A model generated the notes under the pieces. It made no database searches and was not told the DNA's origin. It saw nothing but the letters and a program-made list of their open reading frames with translations. From Janthinobacterium sp. BJB426 (GTDB lineage Bacteria; Pseudomonadota; Gammaproteobacteria; Burkholderiales; Burkholderiaceae_D), in the NCBI RefSeq assembly GCF_002735705.1, contig NZ_PDZL01000017.1, positions 1 through 64,000 of the forward strand: a DNA stretch of 64,000 nt, written 5' to 3'. Of the stretch, positions 21,236 through 30,787 are shown piece by piece. Position 1 is the stretch's first letter. Each line of letters opens with the position of its first letter. The position numbers and the translations under genes were made by a program.

Positions 21236-21703
21236 ATGCATAAAGTATTCACAGCAAGTGTTAAAGCAGGCGTACTGGTGGCCGCCCTGGCCATCGCCGG
21301 CAGCGCCACCGCGCGCGACGATAACCACACCCCCGTGGGTACGTGGAAAACTATCGACGACGCCAGCGGCAAGCCGAAATCCCTCGTCGTCATCACGGAA
21401 AACAATGGCGTCTTGCAAGGCAAGATCGAAAAGCTGTTCCGTGGCCCGAATGAAGATCAGAACCCCAAGTGCGACAAGTGCACGGGCGCCAACAAGGACC
21501 AGCCCATCATCGGCTTGGTCATCCTGACGGGTTTGAAAAAAGACGGCGATGCATGGACGGGCGGTGAAATCACGGACCCGGCCAGCGGCAAGGTCTACAA
21601 GAGCAAGGCCGAACTGCAGGAAGGCGGCACCAAGCTGCAAGTGCGCGGCTATGTCGGCGTGCCGATGTTTGGCCGCTCGCAGACGTGGGTGCGCGAAGAG
21701 TAA
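21236..21703 (+). CDS. Exported DUF2147-family protein
   Basis: 155 residues with a signal peptide (about 1-26, SATA|RD) and a mature lipocalin-like sequence characteristic of DUF2147: PVGTWKTIDDASGKPKSLV at the start, the CDKCTG pair in the middle, and a C-terminal GYVGVPMFGRSQTWVR. Proteins of this family are periplasmic or surface-associated and their function is not settled. A GGAG ribosome binding site lies before the ATG, and a clear terminator follows the gene, so it appears monocistronic. Confidence 0.88.
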   Translation: MHKVFTASVKAGVLVAALAIAGSATARDDNHTPVGTWKTIDDASGKPKSLVVITENNGVLQGKIEKLFRGPNEDQNPKCDKCTGANKDQPIIGLVILTGLKKDGDAWTGGEITDPASGKVYKSKAELQEGGTKLQVRGYVGVPMFGRSQTWVREE

Positions 21704-21734
21704 GCGACGCACGCCCTGCCCTGATCCCTGATGA

Positions 21735-21758
21735 AGCCGGCCCTGCGCCGGCTTTTTT
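21735..21758 (+). terminator. Rho-independent terminator after the DUF2147 gene
   Basis: AGCCGG (21735-21740) pairs with CCGGCT (21748-21753), extended by an inner G-C pair, and is followed by TTTTTT. Confidence 0.85.
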
Positions 21759-21927
21759 GCGCCTGCGCTCCGCACACGGCCGTTGTTTTTCAGGCCGAAT
21801 CGCACCCTTTGGAACCCATTTCCAGTCTAAGACAAGCTATGCGCGCCACCGAACATACTTGAAGTTTCCTAAATGAAATAGTGCATGCCTGTGACGCCAT
21901 CGCCTGTAGCGACGGGCGGCATGGCTC

Positions 21928-21959
21928 TGCCGGATGACCTCATCCGCGGATGCCCGGCA
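21928..21959 (+). repeat. Inverted-repeat leader upstream of the DUF3494 gene
   Basis: TGCCGG (21928-21933) pairs with CCGGCA (21954-21959) and encloses GGATGACCTCATCC (21932-21945), itself a 6-bp palindromic hairpin. It ends 26 bases before the start codon of the ice-binding-like lipoprotein and 11 bases before its AAAGGA ribosome binding site, so it could affect translation or mRNA stability. Confidence 0.45.
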
Positions 21960-21985
21960 ATGACTGCCATGCACAAAGGAACACT

Positions 21986-23503
21986 ATGAATCTCTTCAAG
22001 CGATACTTGAACCCGCTGCTCGTCTCGGCAGGTTTGCTGGCCATGGCCGCCCTCGCCGGCTGCGGCGGCGGTGACCAGGGGCGCGATCCCATCCTCGGCT
22101 TGCCGGGCGCTACCCTGTCCAGCCTCGTCGTCACGCCAGCCACGGCCACGGTCGCGATCGGCGCGGGCCAGCAATTCACGGCCATCGCTACGTATAGCGA
22201 CGGCTCCTCGCAAGACGTCAGCGCCAAGTCGGCCTGGACGTCGGCCACGCCGGCCAGCGCGACCGTCAATGCCGCCACAGGCTTGAGCACCGGCATCGCT
22301 GCCGGCAGCAGCGGCATCAGCGCCGCGTTTGGCGGCAAGAGCGCCAGCGCCGTGCTGACCGTCACGCCAGCCACCTTGCTGTCGATCGCCGTCGCGCCGC
22401 AGAACCCGATCATCCCCGTCGCCGCGACGCGCCAGCTGGCCGTCCTTGCCACGTATTCGGATAACAGCACCGCTGACGTCACGGCCGGCAGCAGCTTCGT
22501 TTCTGCTACGCCCGCTGTCGCCACGGTCGCCAGCAATGGCCTCGTCACCGGCGTTGCTACCGGCAGCAGCGTCATGAATGCCAGCTTCAACGGCAAGACG
22601 GCCAGCACCACCGCCACCGTGCCTGCTGCCACCATCGTCAGCATCGCCGTCACGCCAGCCACCGCCAGCATCGCTGTCGGTGCCACACAGCAATTCGTTG
22701 CCACCGCAACGTATTCGGACAGCTCGAACGCCATCATCACCAACGGCGCCATCTGGACGTCGGGCACGGTTGCCAACGCCAGCGTGCTGAACACGGGCGT
22801 CGCTACCGGCATCGCCGCCGGCACCAGCGGCATCACGGCCACCGCTGACGGCCAGTCGGGCAGCGCGCTGCTGACCGTCACGGCCGTCGCCATCCCGCCC
22901 GTCCTGAACCCGATCATCCTGGGCCGCGCGGCACCATTCGGCGTACTGGCCGGCACTTCGATCACGAATAATTCGGGCGGCACCACCCTGATCACGGGCG
23001 ACGTCGGTGCGCCGTCGCAGACCACCGATCCGACCCAGGCGGCCGGCTTTAGCAACTACAAGTCAGGCGCCATCCTGGCCGGTGCCATGACGGATCTGCA
23101 AGCGGCGATTACGGACGGCAACAGCCGCAGCTGCGACGTCAGCTTTGCCGGCGGCATCGACCTCGGTGGCCAGACCTTCGGACCCGGCGTGTATTGCTAC
23201 GCGGGCGCCATCAGCATCACGGGTAGCCTGACACTGAACGGTCCCGGCGTGTACATCTTCCGCACGGCATTGACGCTCGATTCGACCGTCAATTCGGTAG
23301 TTGCCCTGAACAATGGCGCCACGGCCGACAACGTCAGCTGGCTGCCCGTCGGCCCCACCACCCTGGCCGCGAACAGCGTCTTCAAGGGCAATATCCTGGG
23401 CCAGTCGGCCGCCATCACGGTGGGCGACAACACGACCCTGCTCAATGGCCGCGTGCTGACGGCTGCCGCCGTTACCCTGCGCAACAACCAGATCACCAAG
23501 TAA
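21986..23503 (+). CDS. Lipoprotein with Ig-like repeats and a DUF3494 (ice-binding-like) domain
   Basis: 505 residues. A lipoprotein signal (LAGC, lipidated Cys26) is followed by a Gly/Asp linker and three BIG2-type Ig-like repeats (about 40-125, 125-210, 210-300), each with the pattern SIAVTP-A-AVGATQQF, TYSD and a threonine/alanine-rich end. The C-terminal 200 residues match DUF3494: LGRAAPFGVLAG, ITGDVGAPSQ, DLGGQTFGPGVY, GPGVYIFRTALTLDSTVN and AITVGDNTTLLNGRVL. DUF3494 proteins form a beta-helix; several bind ice, while others occur in mesophiles with unknown roles. The ATG at 21986 has AAAGGA upstream. It is 7 bases from an OmpA-family gene, probably an operon at the cell envelope. Confidence 0.9.
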   Translation: MNLFKRYLNPLLVSAGLLAMAALAGCGGGDQGRDPILGLPGATLSSLVVTPATATVAIGAGQQFTAIATYSDGSSQDVSAKSAWTSATPASATVNAATGLSTGIAAGSSGISAAFGGKSASAVLTVTPATLLSIAVAPQNPIIPVAATRQLAVLATYSDNSTADVTAGSSFVSATPAVATVASNGLVTGVATGSSVMNASFNGKTASTTATVPAATIVSIAVTPATASIAVGATQQFVATATYSDSSNAIITNGAIWTSGTVANASVLNTGVATGIAAGTSGITATADGQSGSALLTVTAVAIPPVLNPIILGRAAPFGVLAGTSITNNSGGTTLITGDVGAPSQTTDPTQAAGFSNYKSGAILAGAMTDLQAAITDGNSRSCDVSFAGGIDLGGQTFGPGVYCYAGAISITGSLTLNGPGVYIFRTALTLDSTVNSVVALNNGATADNVSWLPVGPTTLAANSVFKGNILGQSAAITVGDNTTLLNGRVLTAAAVTLRNNQITK

Positions 23504-23510
23504 CCGGGAC

Positions 23511-24656
23511 ATGACCATGACTATCGCACACACACTGGGCGCCCTGAGCGTCATCACCGGCGCCTTGCTGGCAGCCCAATCGGCGCAAGCGCAGGACAAC
23601 ACGTTCATCAACCCGGACTGGGCCAACAGCGCCTGGTATATCGGCGCGGGCGTGGGCCAGTCGCGCGCCACCATCGACGAGCCGCGCCTGCGCGCCAGCC
23701 TGGCCGCCAACGGCGAAACCGTCACCGGTTTCAGCAAGGACCAGCGCGATACCGGCTATAAACTGTTTGTCGGACGGCAACTGAACCAGTATGTCGCCGT
23801 GGAAGCGGGCTACTTTGACCTGGGCAAGTTCGATTTCCAGTCGACCACCAGCGGCAACGGCGTGCTGAACGGTCAAGCGGCCTTTCGCGGCGTGAACCTG
23901 GACTTGCTGGGCCAGCTGCCGCTGTCGCAGCGTTTGTCCCTGCTGGGCCGTGTCGGCATGCACTACACCAAGACCAACACGGAGTTCAGCGGCAATCGCC
24001 TGCTGGGTTCGACCAATATGCATGCCAGCGAGCGCAAGCTCAACGCCAAGCTGGGCCTGGGCCTGGAATACAAGTTCAGCGAAGCGCTGGCACTGCGCGG
24101 CGAAGTCGAGCGTTATCGCCTGAACGACGCCGTCGGCAACCGCGGCGATGCGGACCTGTATTCCGTCAGCCTCGTGTATAAGCTGGGCCGCCCGACCAGC
24201 GCCGCGCCCGCCTACCAGCCGGCGCCCGAAGTCGCCCCGGTCGTCGCGATGCCGGCGCCGCTGATCGAAGCCAAGCCCGCACCGGTGCCCGTGGCGGAAA
24301 AAGTGTCGTTTGCTTCGGAGGCATTGTTTGATTTCGATCAATCGACGCTCAAGCCGCAAGGCAAGGCGGCGCTGGACCAGTTGCTGGGCCAGTTGAAGGG
24401 CATGGATCTGGAAGTCATCGTCGCGGTCGGCCATACGGATGCCGTCGGCCCGGACGCCTACAATCAGAAACTGTCGCAGCGCCGCGCCGAAGCCGTCAAG
24501 GCCTATCTGGTGGCGCAAGGCGTGGAAACGAACCGCGTCTACACGGAAGGCAAGGGAGAAACGCAGCCCGTGGCCGACAACACGAGTGCCGCCGGCCGCG
24601 CCAAGAACCGCCGCGTGACGGTGGAAGTGGTGGGCACAAGAAAAGTGCTGCGCTAG
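23511..24656 (+). CDS. OmpA-family outer-membrane protein
   Basis: 381 residues. A signal peptide (about 1-27, AQA|QD) leads to an N-terminal beta-barrel of about 180 residues (WYIGAGVGQSRA, YKLFVGRQLNQYVAVEAGYF, LYSVSLVYKLG), a Pro/Ala-rich hinge (about 225-262) and a C-terminal OmpA peptidoglycan-binding domain (LFDFDQSTLKPQGKAALDQL, GHTDAVGPDAYNQKLSQRRA, GRAKNRRVTVE). It anchors the outer membrane to peptidoglycan. The 7-base spacing from the DUF3494 lipoprotein suggests joint expression and perhaps surface display. An ATG at 23517 is an alternative start. Confidence 0.93.
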   Translation: MTMTIAHTLGALSVITGALLAAQSAQAQDNTFINPDWANSAWYIGAGVGQSRATIDEPRLRASLAANGETVTGFSKDQRDTGYKLFVGRQLNQYVAVEAGYFDLGKFDFQSTTSGNGVLNGQAAFRGVNLDLLGQLPLSQRLSLLGRVGMHYTKTNTEFSGNRLLGSTNMHASERKLNAKLGLGLEYKFSEALALRGEVERYRLNDAVGNRGDADLYSVSLVYKLGRPTSAAPAYQPAPEVAPVVAMPAPLIEAKPAPVPVAEKVSFASEALFDFDQSTLKPQGKAALDQLLGQLKGMDLEVIVAVGHTDAVGPDAYNQKLSQRRAEAVKAYLVAQGVETNRVYTEGKGETQPVADNTSAAGRAKNRRVTVEVVGTRKVLR

Positions 24657-24671
24657 ATCAAACTGACGCGT

Positions 24672-24699
24672 AAAAAAACCGGCTTGCGCCGGTTTTTTT
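24672..24699. terminator. Bidirectional terminator between the OmpA gene and yaiI
   Basis: AAAAAAACCGGC-TTGC-GCCGGTTTTTTT is symmetric, with a T run on either strand. It serves the convergent OmpA (plus) and yaiI (minus) genes; the yaiI stop codon lies inside the T/A run. Confidence 0.9.
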
Positions 24700-25207
24700 A
24701 CGTCTGGCGCAAGACCGCCGCCGGCTTGCGGTGATGCTTGCTCAAATGCCGGTCCAGGCTGTTGGCGAACTGCTGCCTGTCGGACTGGCTGAAGGCGGCA
24801 GGGCCGCCCGTGTCGACGCCGCCGCTGCGCAATTCTTCCATGAAGGCGCGCATCGTCAGTTGCTGGGCGATATTATCCTTCGTGTAAAACTCGCCACGCG
24901 GGTTCAGCGCAAAACCGCCCTTGGTCAGCACGTCGGCGGCCAGCGGGATGTCGCCCGTGATGACGAGGTCGCCAGGATTCAACAGACGCACGATTTCCTG
25001 GTCGGCCACATCTGCGCCGGACGGCACTTGCACGGTGCGGATAAAACGCGAGGGCGGCACGCGCAAGCCCTGGTTAGCTACCAGGGTGAGCGGCAATTCC
25101 AGGCGGTCGGCGACTCTATACAAAATTTCCTTGATGACAACGGGACAGGCATCGGCGTCGATCCAGATCTGCATCCCCGGCGTGGCCTGCTGGCTGCCGT
25201 CCGCCAT
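24698..25207 (-). CDS. yaiI: UPF0178 (YaiI/DUF188) family protein
   Basis: About 169 residues of the PIN-like UPF0178 family: N-terminal [16 protein letters not shown], central [16 protein letters not shown] and [11 protein letters not shown]-terminal basic tail. The acidic residues suggest a metal-dependent nuclease fold, but no activity is established. I chose the ATG at 25207 because it overlaps the ruvB stop as TGATG, implying translational coupling; the conserved part begins at Met 25174. It is last in the ruvC-ruvA-ruvB run. Confidence 0.9.
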   Translation of the reverse strand: MADGSQQATPGMQIWIDADACPVVIKEILYRVADRLELPLTLVANQGLRVPPSRFIRTVQVPSGADVADQEIVRLLNPGDLVITGDIPLAADVLTKGGFALNPRGEFYTKDNIAQQLTMRAFMEELRSGGVDTGGPAAFSQSDRQQFANSLDRHLSKHHRKPAAVLRQT

Positions 25208-26262
25208 CACAGTTCCCACGCTTCGCCGCCAGGACCCATGCGCGGCGCGCTGACGCCGAAGTGCAGGTAGGCGGCTGGCGTGGCGACACGGCCACGCGGC
25301 GTGCGCTGCAAAAAGCCTTGCTGGATCAGATACGGTTCCAGCACGTCTTCGATGGTATCGGCCGCCTCGCCGATGGCAGCCGCCAGGTTGCCAATGCCGA
25401 CGGGGCCGCCGCCGAACTTGAACAGCACGGCTTCGAGCAGCTTGCGGTCCATCACGTCAAAGCCAGCGGAATCGACGTCGAGCATGGCCAGCGCGCGGTC
25501 GGCCACCACCTTGGTGATCTCGCCATTGCTTTTGACTTCCGCGAAATCGCGCACGCGACGCAACAGACGGTTGGCGATGCGGGGCGTGCCGCGGGCGCGC
25601 TGGGCGATCTCATGCGCGCCTTCCGGATCGATGGGGGCCTTCAGCAAGGCGGCGCTGCGCGTGACGATCTTCGTCAGTTCGCCCGTGTTGTAAAACTCCA
25701 GGCGCGCGACGATGCCGAAGCGGTCGCGCAGCGGATTGGTCAGCATGCCGGCGCGCGTGGTGGCGCCCACCAATGTAAACGGTTGCAGATCGAGTTTCAC
25801 GGAACGGGCGGCCGGGCCTTCGCCGATCATGATATCGATCTGATAATCCTCAAGCGCCGGATATAAAATTTCCTCGACAACCGGCGACAGGCGGTGGATT
25901 TCATCGATGAACAGGACGTCGTTCGCTTCCAGGTTCGTCAAGATCGCCGCCAGGTCGCCCGGGCGTTCCAGCACGGGGCCGGAAGTCTGGCGCAAATTGA
26001 CGCCCATTTCGCGCGCGATGATGTGCGCCAGGGTCGTCTTGCCCAGGCCCGGCGGACCGAACAACAAAGTATGGTCGAGCGCTTCCTTGCGCTGGCGCGC
26101 GGCCGTGATGAAGATTTCCAGCTGGTCGCGGATCTTTTCCTGCCCCACATACTCGTCGAGCTGCTTCGGACGCAAGGCCCGTTCGATGGCCTCTTCGTTG
26201 TGCGAGATGGGCGCCGCGTCGATGATGCGCTGTTCCGTGAAGCTGTCGGTCTGGATGCTCAT
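25207..26262 (-). CDS. ruvB: Holliday junction branch migration DNA helicase RuvB
   Basis: The hexameric AAA+ motor that drives branch migration with RuvA. 351 residues with Walker [10 protein letters not shown], Walker B in FIDEIHRL, sensor 1 GATTRAG, arginine finger region and C-terminal winged helix ending in [16 protein letters not shown]. It lies 6 bases after ruvA on the same strand. Confidence 0.98.
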   Translation of the reverse strand: MSIQTDSFTEQRIIDAAPISHNEEAIERALRPKQLDEYVGQEKIRDQLEIFITAARQRKEALDHTLLFGPPGLGKTTLAHIIAREMGVNLRQTSGPVLERPGDLAAILTNLEANDVLFIDEIHRLSPVVEEILYPALEDYQIDIMIGEGPAARSVKLDLQPFTLVGATTRAGMLTNPLRDRFGIVARLEFYNTGELTKIVTRSAALLKAPIDPEGAHEIAQRARGTPRIANRLLRRVRDFAEVKSNGEITKVVADRALAMLDVDSAGFDVMDRKLLEAVLFKFGGGPVGIGNLAAAIGEAADTIEDVLEPYLIQQGFLQRTPRGRVATPAAYLHFGVSAPRMGPGGEAWEL

Positions 26263-26268
26263 GCCCTA

Positions 26269-26847
26269 TCAGCCTTTCGACAGCGCTTTCAGCGCCAGTT
26301 TGATGCCGTCCGACACGCCGGTGCCGGCCGGCACGTTTTTCACGGCGGCCAGCGCTTCCTTGTCCGAATAGCCGAGCGCGACCAGGGCATTCAAAATGTC
26401 CGATTGCGCATCCGGCGCCGCATGCGCGCCGCCGGCGCCGATATCGGCCCCCAGCTTGCCTTTCAATTCCAGCAGCAGGCGTTCGGCCGTCTTCTTGCCG
26501 ATGCCGGGCACTTTCACGAGGCGGCCAGAATCCTGCAGGGTAATGGCTTGGGCCAGGTCGGCGATCGTCATGCCGGAGAGAATCGACAAGGCCATGCGCG
26601 CGCCCACGCCCGTGATCTTGATCAACTGGCGGAATACGGCCCGCTCGGCCGTATTGCCAAAGCCAAACAGCAAATGCGCATCTTCGCGGATGGCCTGGTG
26701 CGTGAACAGCACGACTTTTTCACCCACGTGGGGCAAGTTGTAAAAGGTGCTCATCGGCACGTCGACTTCATAGCCGACGCCCTGGCAATCGACCAGCAAT
26801 TGTGGCGGATTCTTTTCAAGCAAAATACCGGAGAGACGGCCTATCAT
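26269..26847 (-). CDS. ruvA: Holliday junction branch migration protein RuvA
   Basis: Tetrameric junction-binding subunit that loads RuvB. 192 residues: OB-fold domain I ([19 protein letters not shown]), two helix-hairpin-helix motifs ([13 protein letters not shown] and [20 protein letters not shown]), a flexible linker, and the RuvB-binding C-terminal domain ([16 protein letters not shown]). It lies between ruvC and ruvB. Confidence 0.97.
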   Translation of the reverse strand: MIGRLSGILLEKNPPQLLVDCQGVGYEVDVPMSTFYNLPHVGEKVVLFTHQAIREDAHLLFGFGNTAERAVFRQLIKITGVGARMALSILSGMTIADLAQAITLQDSGRLVKVPGIGKKTAERLLLELKGKLGADIGAGGAHAAPDAQSDILNALVALGYSDKEALAAVKNVPAGTGVSDGIKLALKALSKG

Positions 26848-26882
26848 CGCGTGTTCCTAATGTTAAATTTCAGAGTGATGCC

Positions 26883-27422
26883 TTATCCAACGAGGCGGCC
26901 GCGCTTCATGCGCAAACCCTGCAGTTGCGGCGCCAGCGCGCCGAGCATGGCCAGCGCGTCGAGGCTGTTGGCGTGGCAAATAGCCACGCCCAGGGCATCG
27001 GCCGCATCCGTGCCGGGCAAGCCGGGCAAGGACAGCAGCCGGGACACCATGTCCTGCACTTGCTCCTTGGCTGCCTTGCCATGGCCCGTGACAGCCTGTT
27101 TCACTTGCAGCGCCGTGTATTCGGCCACCGACAGGTCGGCGTTGACCAACGCACAAATGGCCGCGCCACGCGCCTGGCCCAGCAGCAAGGTCGATTGGGG
27201 ATTGACGTTGACAAACACTTTTTCGATGGCCGCGCAATCGGGCTGGTAAGTGCCGACGATTTCGCTCACGCCCTGCAGGATGATCTTCAGGCGCGGCGGC
27301 AATTCCCCTTCGGAACCCGTCTTGACGGTACCCGAAGCGATATAGCGCAGCTTGTTGCCGTGTTTTTCAATGACCCCAAAGCCGGTCGTGCGCAGGCCAG
27401 GATCGATGCCAAGAATAATCAT
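26883..27422 (-). CDS. ruvC: Crossover junction endodeoxyribonuclease RuvC
   Basis: Resolves Holliday junctions. 179 residues with the RNase H-like catalytic acids: the N-terminal Asp in [12 protein letters not shown], Glu in [11 protein letters not shown], and the C-terminal Asp cluster in [14 protein letters not shown]. First gene of the ruvC-ruvA-ruvB-yaiI run; the gap to ruvA is 35 bases. Confidence 0.97.
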   Translation of the reverse strand: MIILGIDPGLRTTGFGVIEKHGNKLRYIASGTVKTGSEGELPPRLKIILQGVSEIVGTYQPDCAAIEKVFVNVNPQSTLLLGQARGAAICALVNADLSVAEYTALQVKQAVTGHGKAAKEQVQDMVSRLLSLPGLPGTDAADALGVAICHANSLDALAMLGALAPQLQGLRMKRGRLVG

Positions 27423-27443
27423 CGCCAGATTCTATAATGAATA

Positions 27444-27476
27444 CGGCAGGCACCGGTGAATAACCGGTGCCTGCCG
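27444..27476. repeat. Perfect 14-bp inverted repeat between purH and ruvC
   Basis: CGGCAGGCACCGGT (27444-27457) and ACCGGTGCCTGCCG (27463-27476) are exact reverse complements around GAATA. There is no T run on either side. It lies 21 bases upstream of the ruvC ATG and about 45 bases past the purH stop, so it may be a 3' hairpin for purH, an operator or a factor-dependent terminator. Confidence 0.7.
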
Positions 27477-27520
27477 CTGAGTTACTGCTGGCCGAGTATG
27501 GAATCCCGGCCTGTTCCAGA

Positions 27521-29107
27521 TCAATGACGGAAGTGACGCGTTCCGGTATAAAGCATTACGACGCCGCGCTCGTCCGCCGCATCGATCACTTCCTGGTCGC
27601 GCATGGAGCCGCCCGGGTGGATCACGCAGGTCGCGCCCGCGTCAACGACGACGTCGAGGCCGTCGCGGAACGGGAAGAAGGCGTCCGACGCCACGACGGA
27701 ACCGGTCAGGCTCAGGCCGGCGTTTTGCGCCTTGATGGAAGCGATACGGGCCGAGTCGATGCGGCTCATCTGGCCGGCGCCCACGCCCAGCGTCATGTTA
27801 TTGCCGCAGAAGACGATGGCGTTCGACTTGACGAATTTCGCCACTTTCCAGGCAAACATCAGGTCGGCCAGCTGCTGCGGCGTTGGCTGCAGCTTGCTGA
27901 CCACGCGCAAGTCGCCGATACCGACGTTTTTCGCGTCCGGCGATTGCACCAGCAAGCCGCCACCGACGCGCTTGAAGTCCATGGCGTGCACGCCGCTGCC
28001 CAGCGGGATTTCCAGCATGCGCACGTTTTGCTTGCTCGACAGAATCTGTTTCGCTTCAGCGGAGAACGACGGGGCGATCAGCACTTCGACGAACAGCTTG
28101 GCGATTTCGCCGGCCGTGGCGCCGTCGAGTTCCGTGTTGAAGGCGATGATGCCGCCGAATGCCGAGGTCGGGTCCGTCTGCAGGGCGCGCGCATACGCTT
28201 CCGCCGCATTCTTGCCCAGGGCCACGCCGCACGGGTTCGCGTGCTTGACGATGACGCAAGCGGCGCTCTGCTCGAAGCCGCCCATGCTCTTCACGCATTC
28301 CCAGGCCGCATCAGCGTCGGCGATGTTGTTGTACGACAATTCCTTACCTTGCAGCTGGCGATAGTTGGCCAGCGCGCCGTCGGTGGTGACGAGGTCGCGG
28401 TAGAAGGCGGCGCTCTGGTGCGGGTTTTCACCGTAGCGCATGTCTTGCACTTTTTCAAAGGCCACGTTCAGGATTTGCGGATAAGCGCCGCGCTCGGCGT
28501 GCACTTTCGTCGGGCCCAGGCTGGTCAGGTAGTTGGTGATGGCGCCATCGTATTGCGCCGTGTGCGCAAAGACTTTTTTCGCCAGCATGAATTTGGTGTC
28601 ATAGCTGACGTCGCCTGCCTTGCCGTCGGCCGAGCGCATTTCCGCCAGCACCGCGTCGTAGTCGGTCGGATCGCAAATGACAACCACGTCCTTGTGGTTC
28701 TTGGCAGCCGAACGCAGCATGGTCGGGCCGCCGATATCGATGTTTTCGATCGCGTCTTCCAGGGTGCAATCGGCCTTGGCGACCGTGCCCTGGAACGGGT
28801 AAAGATTCACCACCACCATGTCGATGGTCGGCATGTCGTGCTCGACCAGTTTCGACATGTGCTCAGGGAAATCGCGGCGCGCCAGGATACCGCCGTGCAC
28901 TTTCGGGTGCAGGGTTTTCACACGGCCATCGAGCATCTCCGGGAAACCCGTGTAATCGGCAACTTCCGTCACAGGAACACCGTTGTCTGCCAGCAATTTG
29001 GCGGTGCCGCCCGTGGACAGGAGGTTGACGCCGAGGGCGGACAGGGCGCGGGCGAATTCGAGAACGCCGGTCTTGTCGGAAACGGAGAGGAGAGCTTGTT
29101 TGATCAT
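27521..29107 (-). CDS. purH: Bifunctional AICAR transformylase / IMP cyclohydrolase
   Basis: Performs the last two steps of IMP synthesis. 528 residues: the N-terminal MGS-like cyclohydrolase domain ([50 protein letters not shown]) and the C-terminal transformylase domain ([11 protein letters not shown], ending in [18 protein letters not shown]). It is downstream of dusB and fis on the same strand. Confidence 0.97.
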   Translation of the reverse strand: MIKQALLSVSDKTGVLEFARALSALGVNLLSTGGTAKLLADNGVPVTEVADYTGFPEMLDGRVKTLHPKVHGGILARRDFPEHMSKLVEHDMPTIDMVVVNLYPFQGTVAKADCTLEDAIENIDIGGPTMLRSAAKNHKDVVVICDPTDYDAVLAEMRSADGKAGDVSYDTKFMLAKKVFAHTAQYDGAITNYLTSLGPTKVHAERGAYPQILNVAFEKVQDMRYGENPHQSAAFYRDLVTTDGALANYRQLQGKELSYNNIADADAAWECVKSMGGFEQSAACVIVKHANPCGVALGKNAAEAYARALQTDPTSAFGGIIAFNTELDGATAGEIAKLFVEVLIAPSFSAEAKQILSSKQNVRMLEIPLGSGVHAMDFKRVGGGLLVQSPDAKNVGIGDLRVVSKLQPTPQQLADLMFAWKVAKFVKSNAIVFCGNNMTLGVGAGQMSRIDSARIASIKAQNAGLSLTGSVVASDAFFPFRDGLDVVVDAGATCVIHPGGSMRDQEVIDAADERGVVMLYTGTRHFRH

Positions 29108-29214
29108 GGCTGTGGCTAGGTGGTTAAGTGTTCTTGGCGAATGGCGCAGCGGTCAGCTAACAGGCTGGGCCCGCTGCGGCGGATTCAAATCTTGGCGTCA
29201 CTTGCATGCCGGCA

Positions 29215-29448
29215 TTACAGCAAACCGTGCTCCTGCAATTTCTTGCGCAGGGTATTGCGGTTGATGCCCAGCATCTGCGCGGCGTGCGACTGGTTGCCAT
29301 CGGCGCGTGTCATCACGACTTCCAGGATGGGCTTTTCCACGGTCAGTACGACCATGTCATAGATATTCGATGCTTGCTGTTCGCCCAGGTCATTGAAGTA
29401 ATCTTCTAGACTTTTCTGTACGACTTCCTGAATGCTTTCTTTGCTCAT
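29215..29448 (-). CDS. fis: Fis-family nucleoid-associated protein
   Basis: 77 residues, the short betaproteobacterial form. The C-terminal helix-turn-helix SHAAQMLGINRNTLRKKLQE is strongly Fis-like; the N-terminal part supplies the dimerisation helices (VLTVEKPILEVVMTRADGNQ). Fis bends DNA and modulates rRNA promoters and recombination. It lies downstream of dusB (168-base gap), echoing the dusB-fis arrangement of enterics. Confidence 0.93.
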   Translation of the reverse strand: MSKESIQEVVQKSLEDYFNDLGEQQASNIYDMVVLTVEKPILEVVMTRADGNQSHAAQMLGINRNTLRKKLQEHGLL

Positions 29449-29616
29449 TTTTATGCTTCAACCGGCTGAACACCTGGCTATCCGGTGCCGCGTCGCTCAT
29501 GCGGTCCGCGTGCTGCCCTCTTGCCTCGGTGTTGTAATTAATATTGCATGACGCTCTGTATAGGCGCTCGCCCTTGTACTGCTGGTAACTGATTTACCCT
29601 GCTTGTTGCTATCTGC

Positions 29617-30669
29617 TCATGCTGCCGTGGCCATCGGTTTGATCACATCGATCAGGCCACTTTCACTGGATTCGGAGAGGCGGTATTGTAACCGTTCGCC
29701 AAATTTCCATTGCGACTCAAAAAATTGATCGACGGCCAGCAACTGCGCGTCCGTCGACTCCAGCAAGTTCATTTGCTGCCGGAACGCTTCGCCGCCTTCC
29801 AGATCCTTGACATACCAGCCGATGTGCTTGCGCGCCGTGCGCACGCCGAGAAATTCCCCATAAAACGCGTAATGGGCGCGCAAATGCTCATCCATCAGGC
29901 TACGCACTTCATCCACGTACGGCGCCGGCAGCAAGGTGCCGGTGCGCAAAAAATGGTCGATTTCGCGGCAAATCCACGGCCTGCCCTGCGCCGCGCGGCC
30001 GATCATGACGGCATCGGCGCCCGTTTGATCCAGCACAAAACGGGCCTTTTCCGGGCTGGTAATGTCGCCATTGGCCACCACGGGAATGCCCACCGATGCT
30101 TTCACGGCGGCAATGGTTTCATATTCGGCATCGCCCTTGTAGCCATCGGCGCGCGTGCGGCCGTGCAGGGTCAGCATCTGGATGCCGGCTTGCTCGGCAA
30201 TGCGGGCGATTTTCAGGGCGTTCTTGTTTTCGCGGTTCCAGCCCGTGCGAAATTTCAGGGTGACGGGCACGTCAACGGCGTTGACGACGGCGTGCAAGAT
30301 CTTTTCGACCAGGCTTTCGTTTTGCAGCAGGGCCGAACCGCACCAGCTGTTGCACACCTTTTTGACTGGGCAACCCATGTTGATGTCGATGATCTGCGCG
30401 CCCCGGTCCACATTGAACTTGGCGCAGTCGGCCAGGTCTTGCGGATCGGCGCCGGCGATCTGCACGGCTTTCGGTTCCATTTCGCCTTCATGGTCCGTGC
30501 GGCGCGAGCTTTTTTCCGTCGCCCACAGGCGCGGATTCGACGCCGCCATCTCCGACACGGCGTAACCGGCACCCAACTGCTTGCACAACTGGCGGAAAGG
30601 CCGATCCGTCACGCCCGCCATGGGAGCGACGAAAACGTTGTTGCGCAGAATGTGAGGGCCGATTTGCAC
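29617..30669 (-). CDS. dusB: tRNA-dihydrouridine synthase B
   Basis: FMN-dependent reduction of specific uridines in the tRNA D-loop. 350 residues of TIM barrel: VAPMAGVTDRPFRQLC at the N-terminus, catalytic Cys in NMGCPVKKV, LKFRTGW, HGRTRADGYKG and the flavin-binding MIGRAAQGRPW. The start appears to be a GTG at 30669 (MQIGPHILRNN fits the family start). The residues after the active-site Cys include two extra cysteines (VCNSWC). Confidence 0.95.
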   Translation of the reverse strand: MQIGPHILRNNVFVAPMAGVTDRPFRQLCKQLGAGYAVSEMAASNPRLWATEKSSRRTDHEGEMEPKAVQIAGADPQDLADCAKFNVDRGAQIIDINMGCPVKKVCNSWCGSALLQNESLVEKILHAVVNAVDVPVTLKFRTGWNRENKNALKIARIAEQAGIQMLTLHGRTRADGYKGDAEYETIAAVKASVGIPVVANGDITSPEKARFVLDQTGADAVMIGRAAQGRPWICREIDHFLRTGTLLPAPYVDEVRSLMDEHLRAHYAFYGEFLGVRTARKHIGWYVKDLEGGEAFRQQMNLLESTDAQLLAVDQFFESQWKFGERLQYRLSESSESGLIDVIKPMATAA

Positions 30670-30787
30670 TGAAGAACCTGGAATGGACGGAGGAACCTGC
30701 TATTTTAACCGATTCCCTGCCTAATTAATAAGCACTATTTTTTTAGCTCAGTGCGTCAGAGTGACGATGAGGCCGCTTGGAGCGCTC

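Noticed and set aside
29120..29214. tRNA-like fragments (GGCGCAGCGGT and GATTCAAATC) between fis and purH
   Set aside because: No acceptor stem, T stem or anticodon arm can be closed, so a cloverleaf is not supported; at most a decayed remnant.
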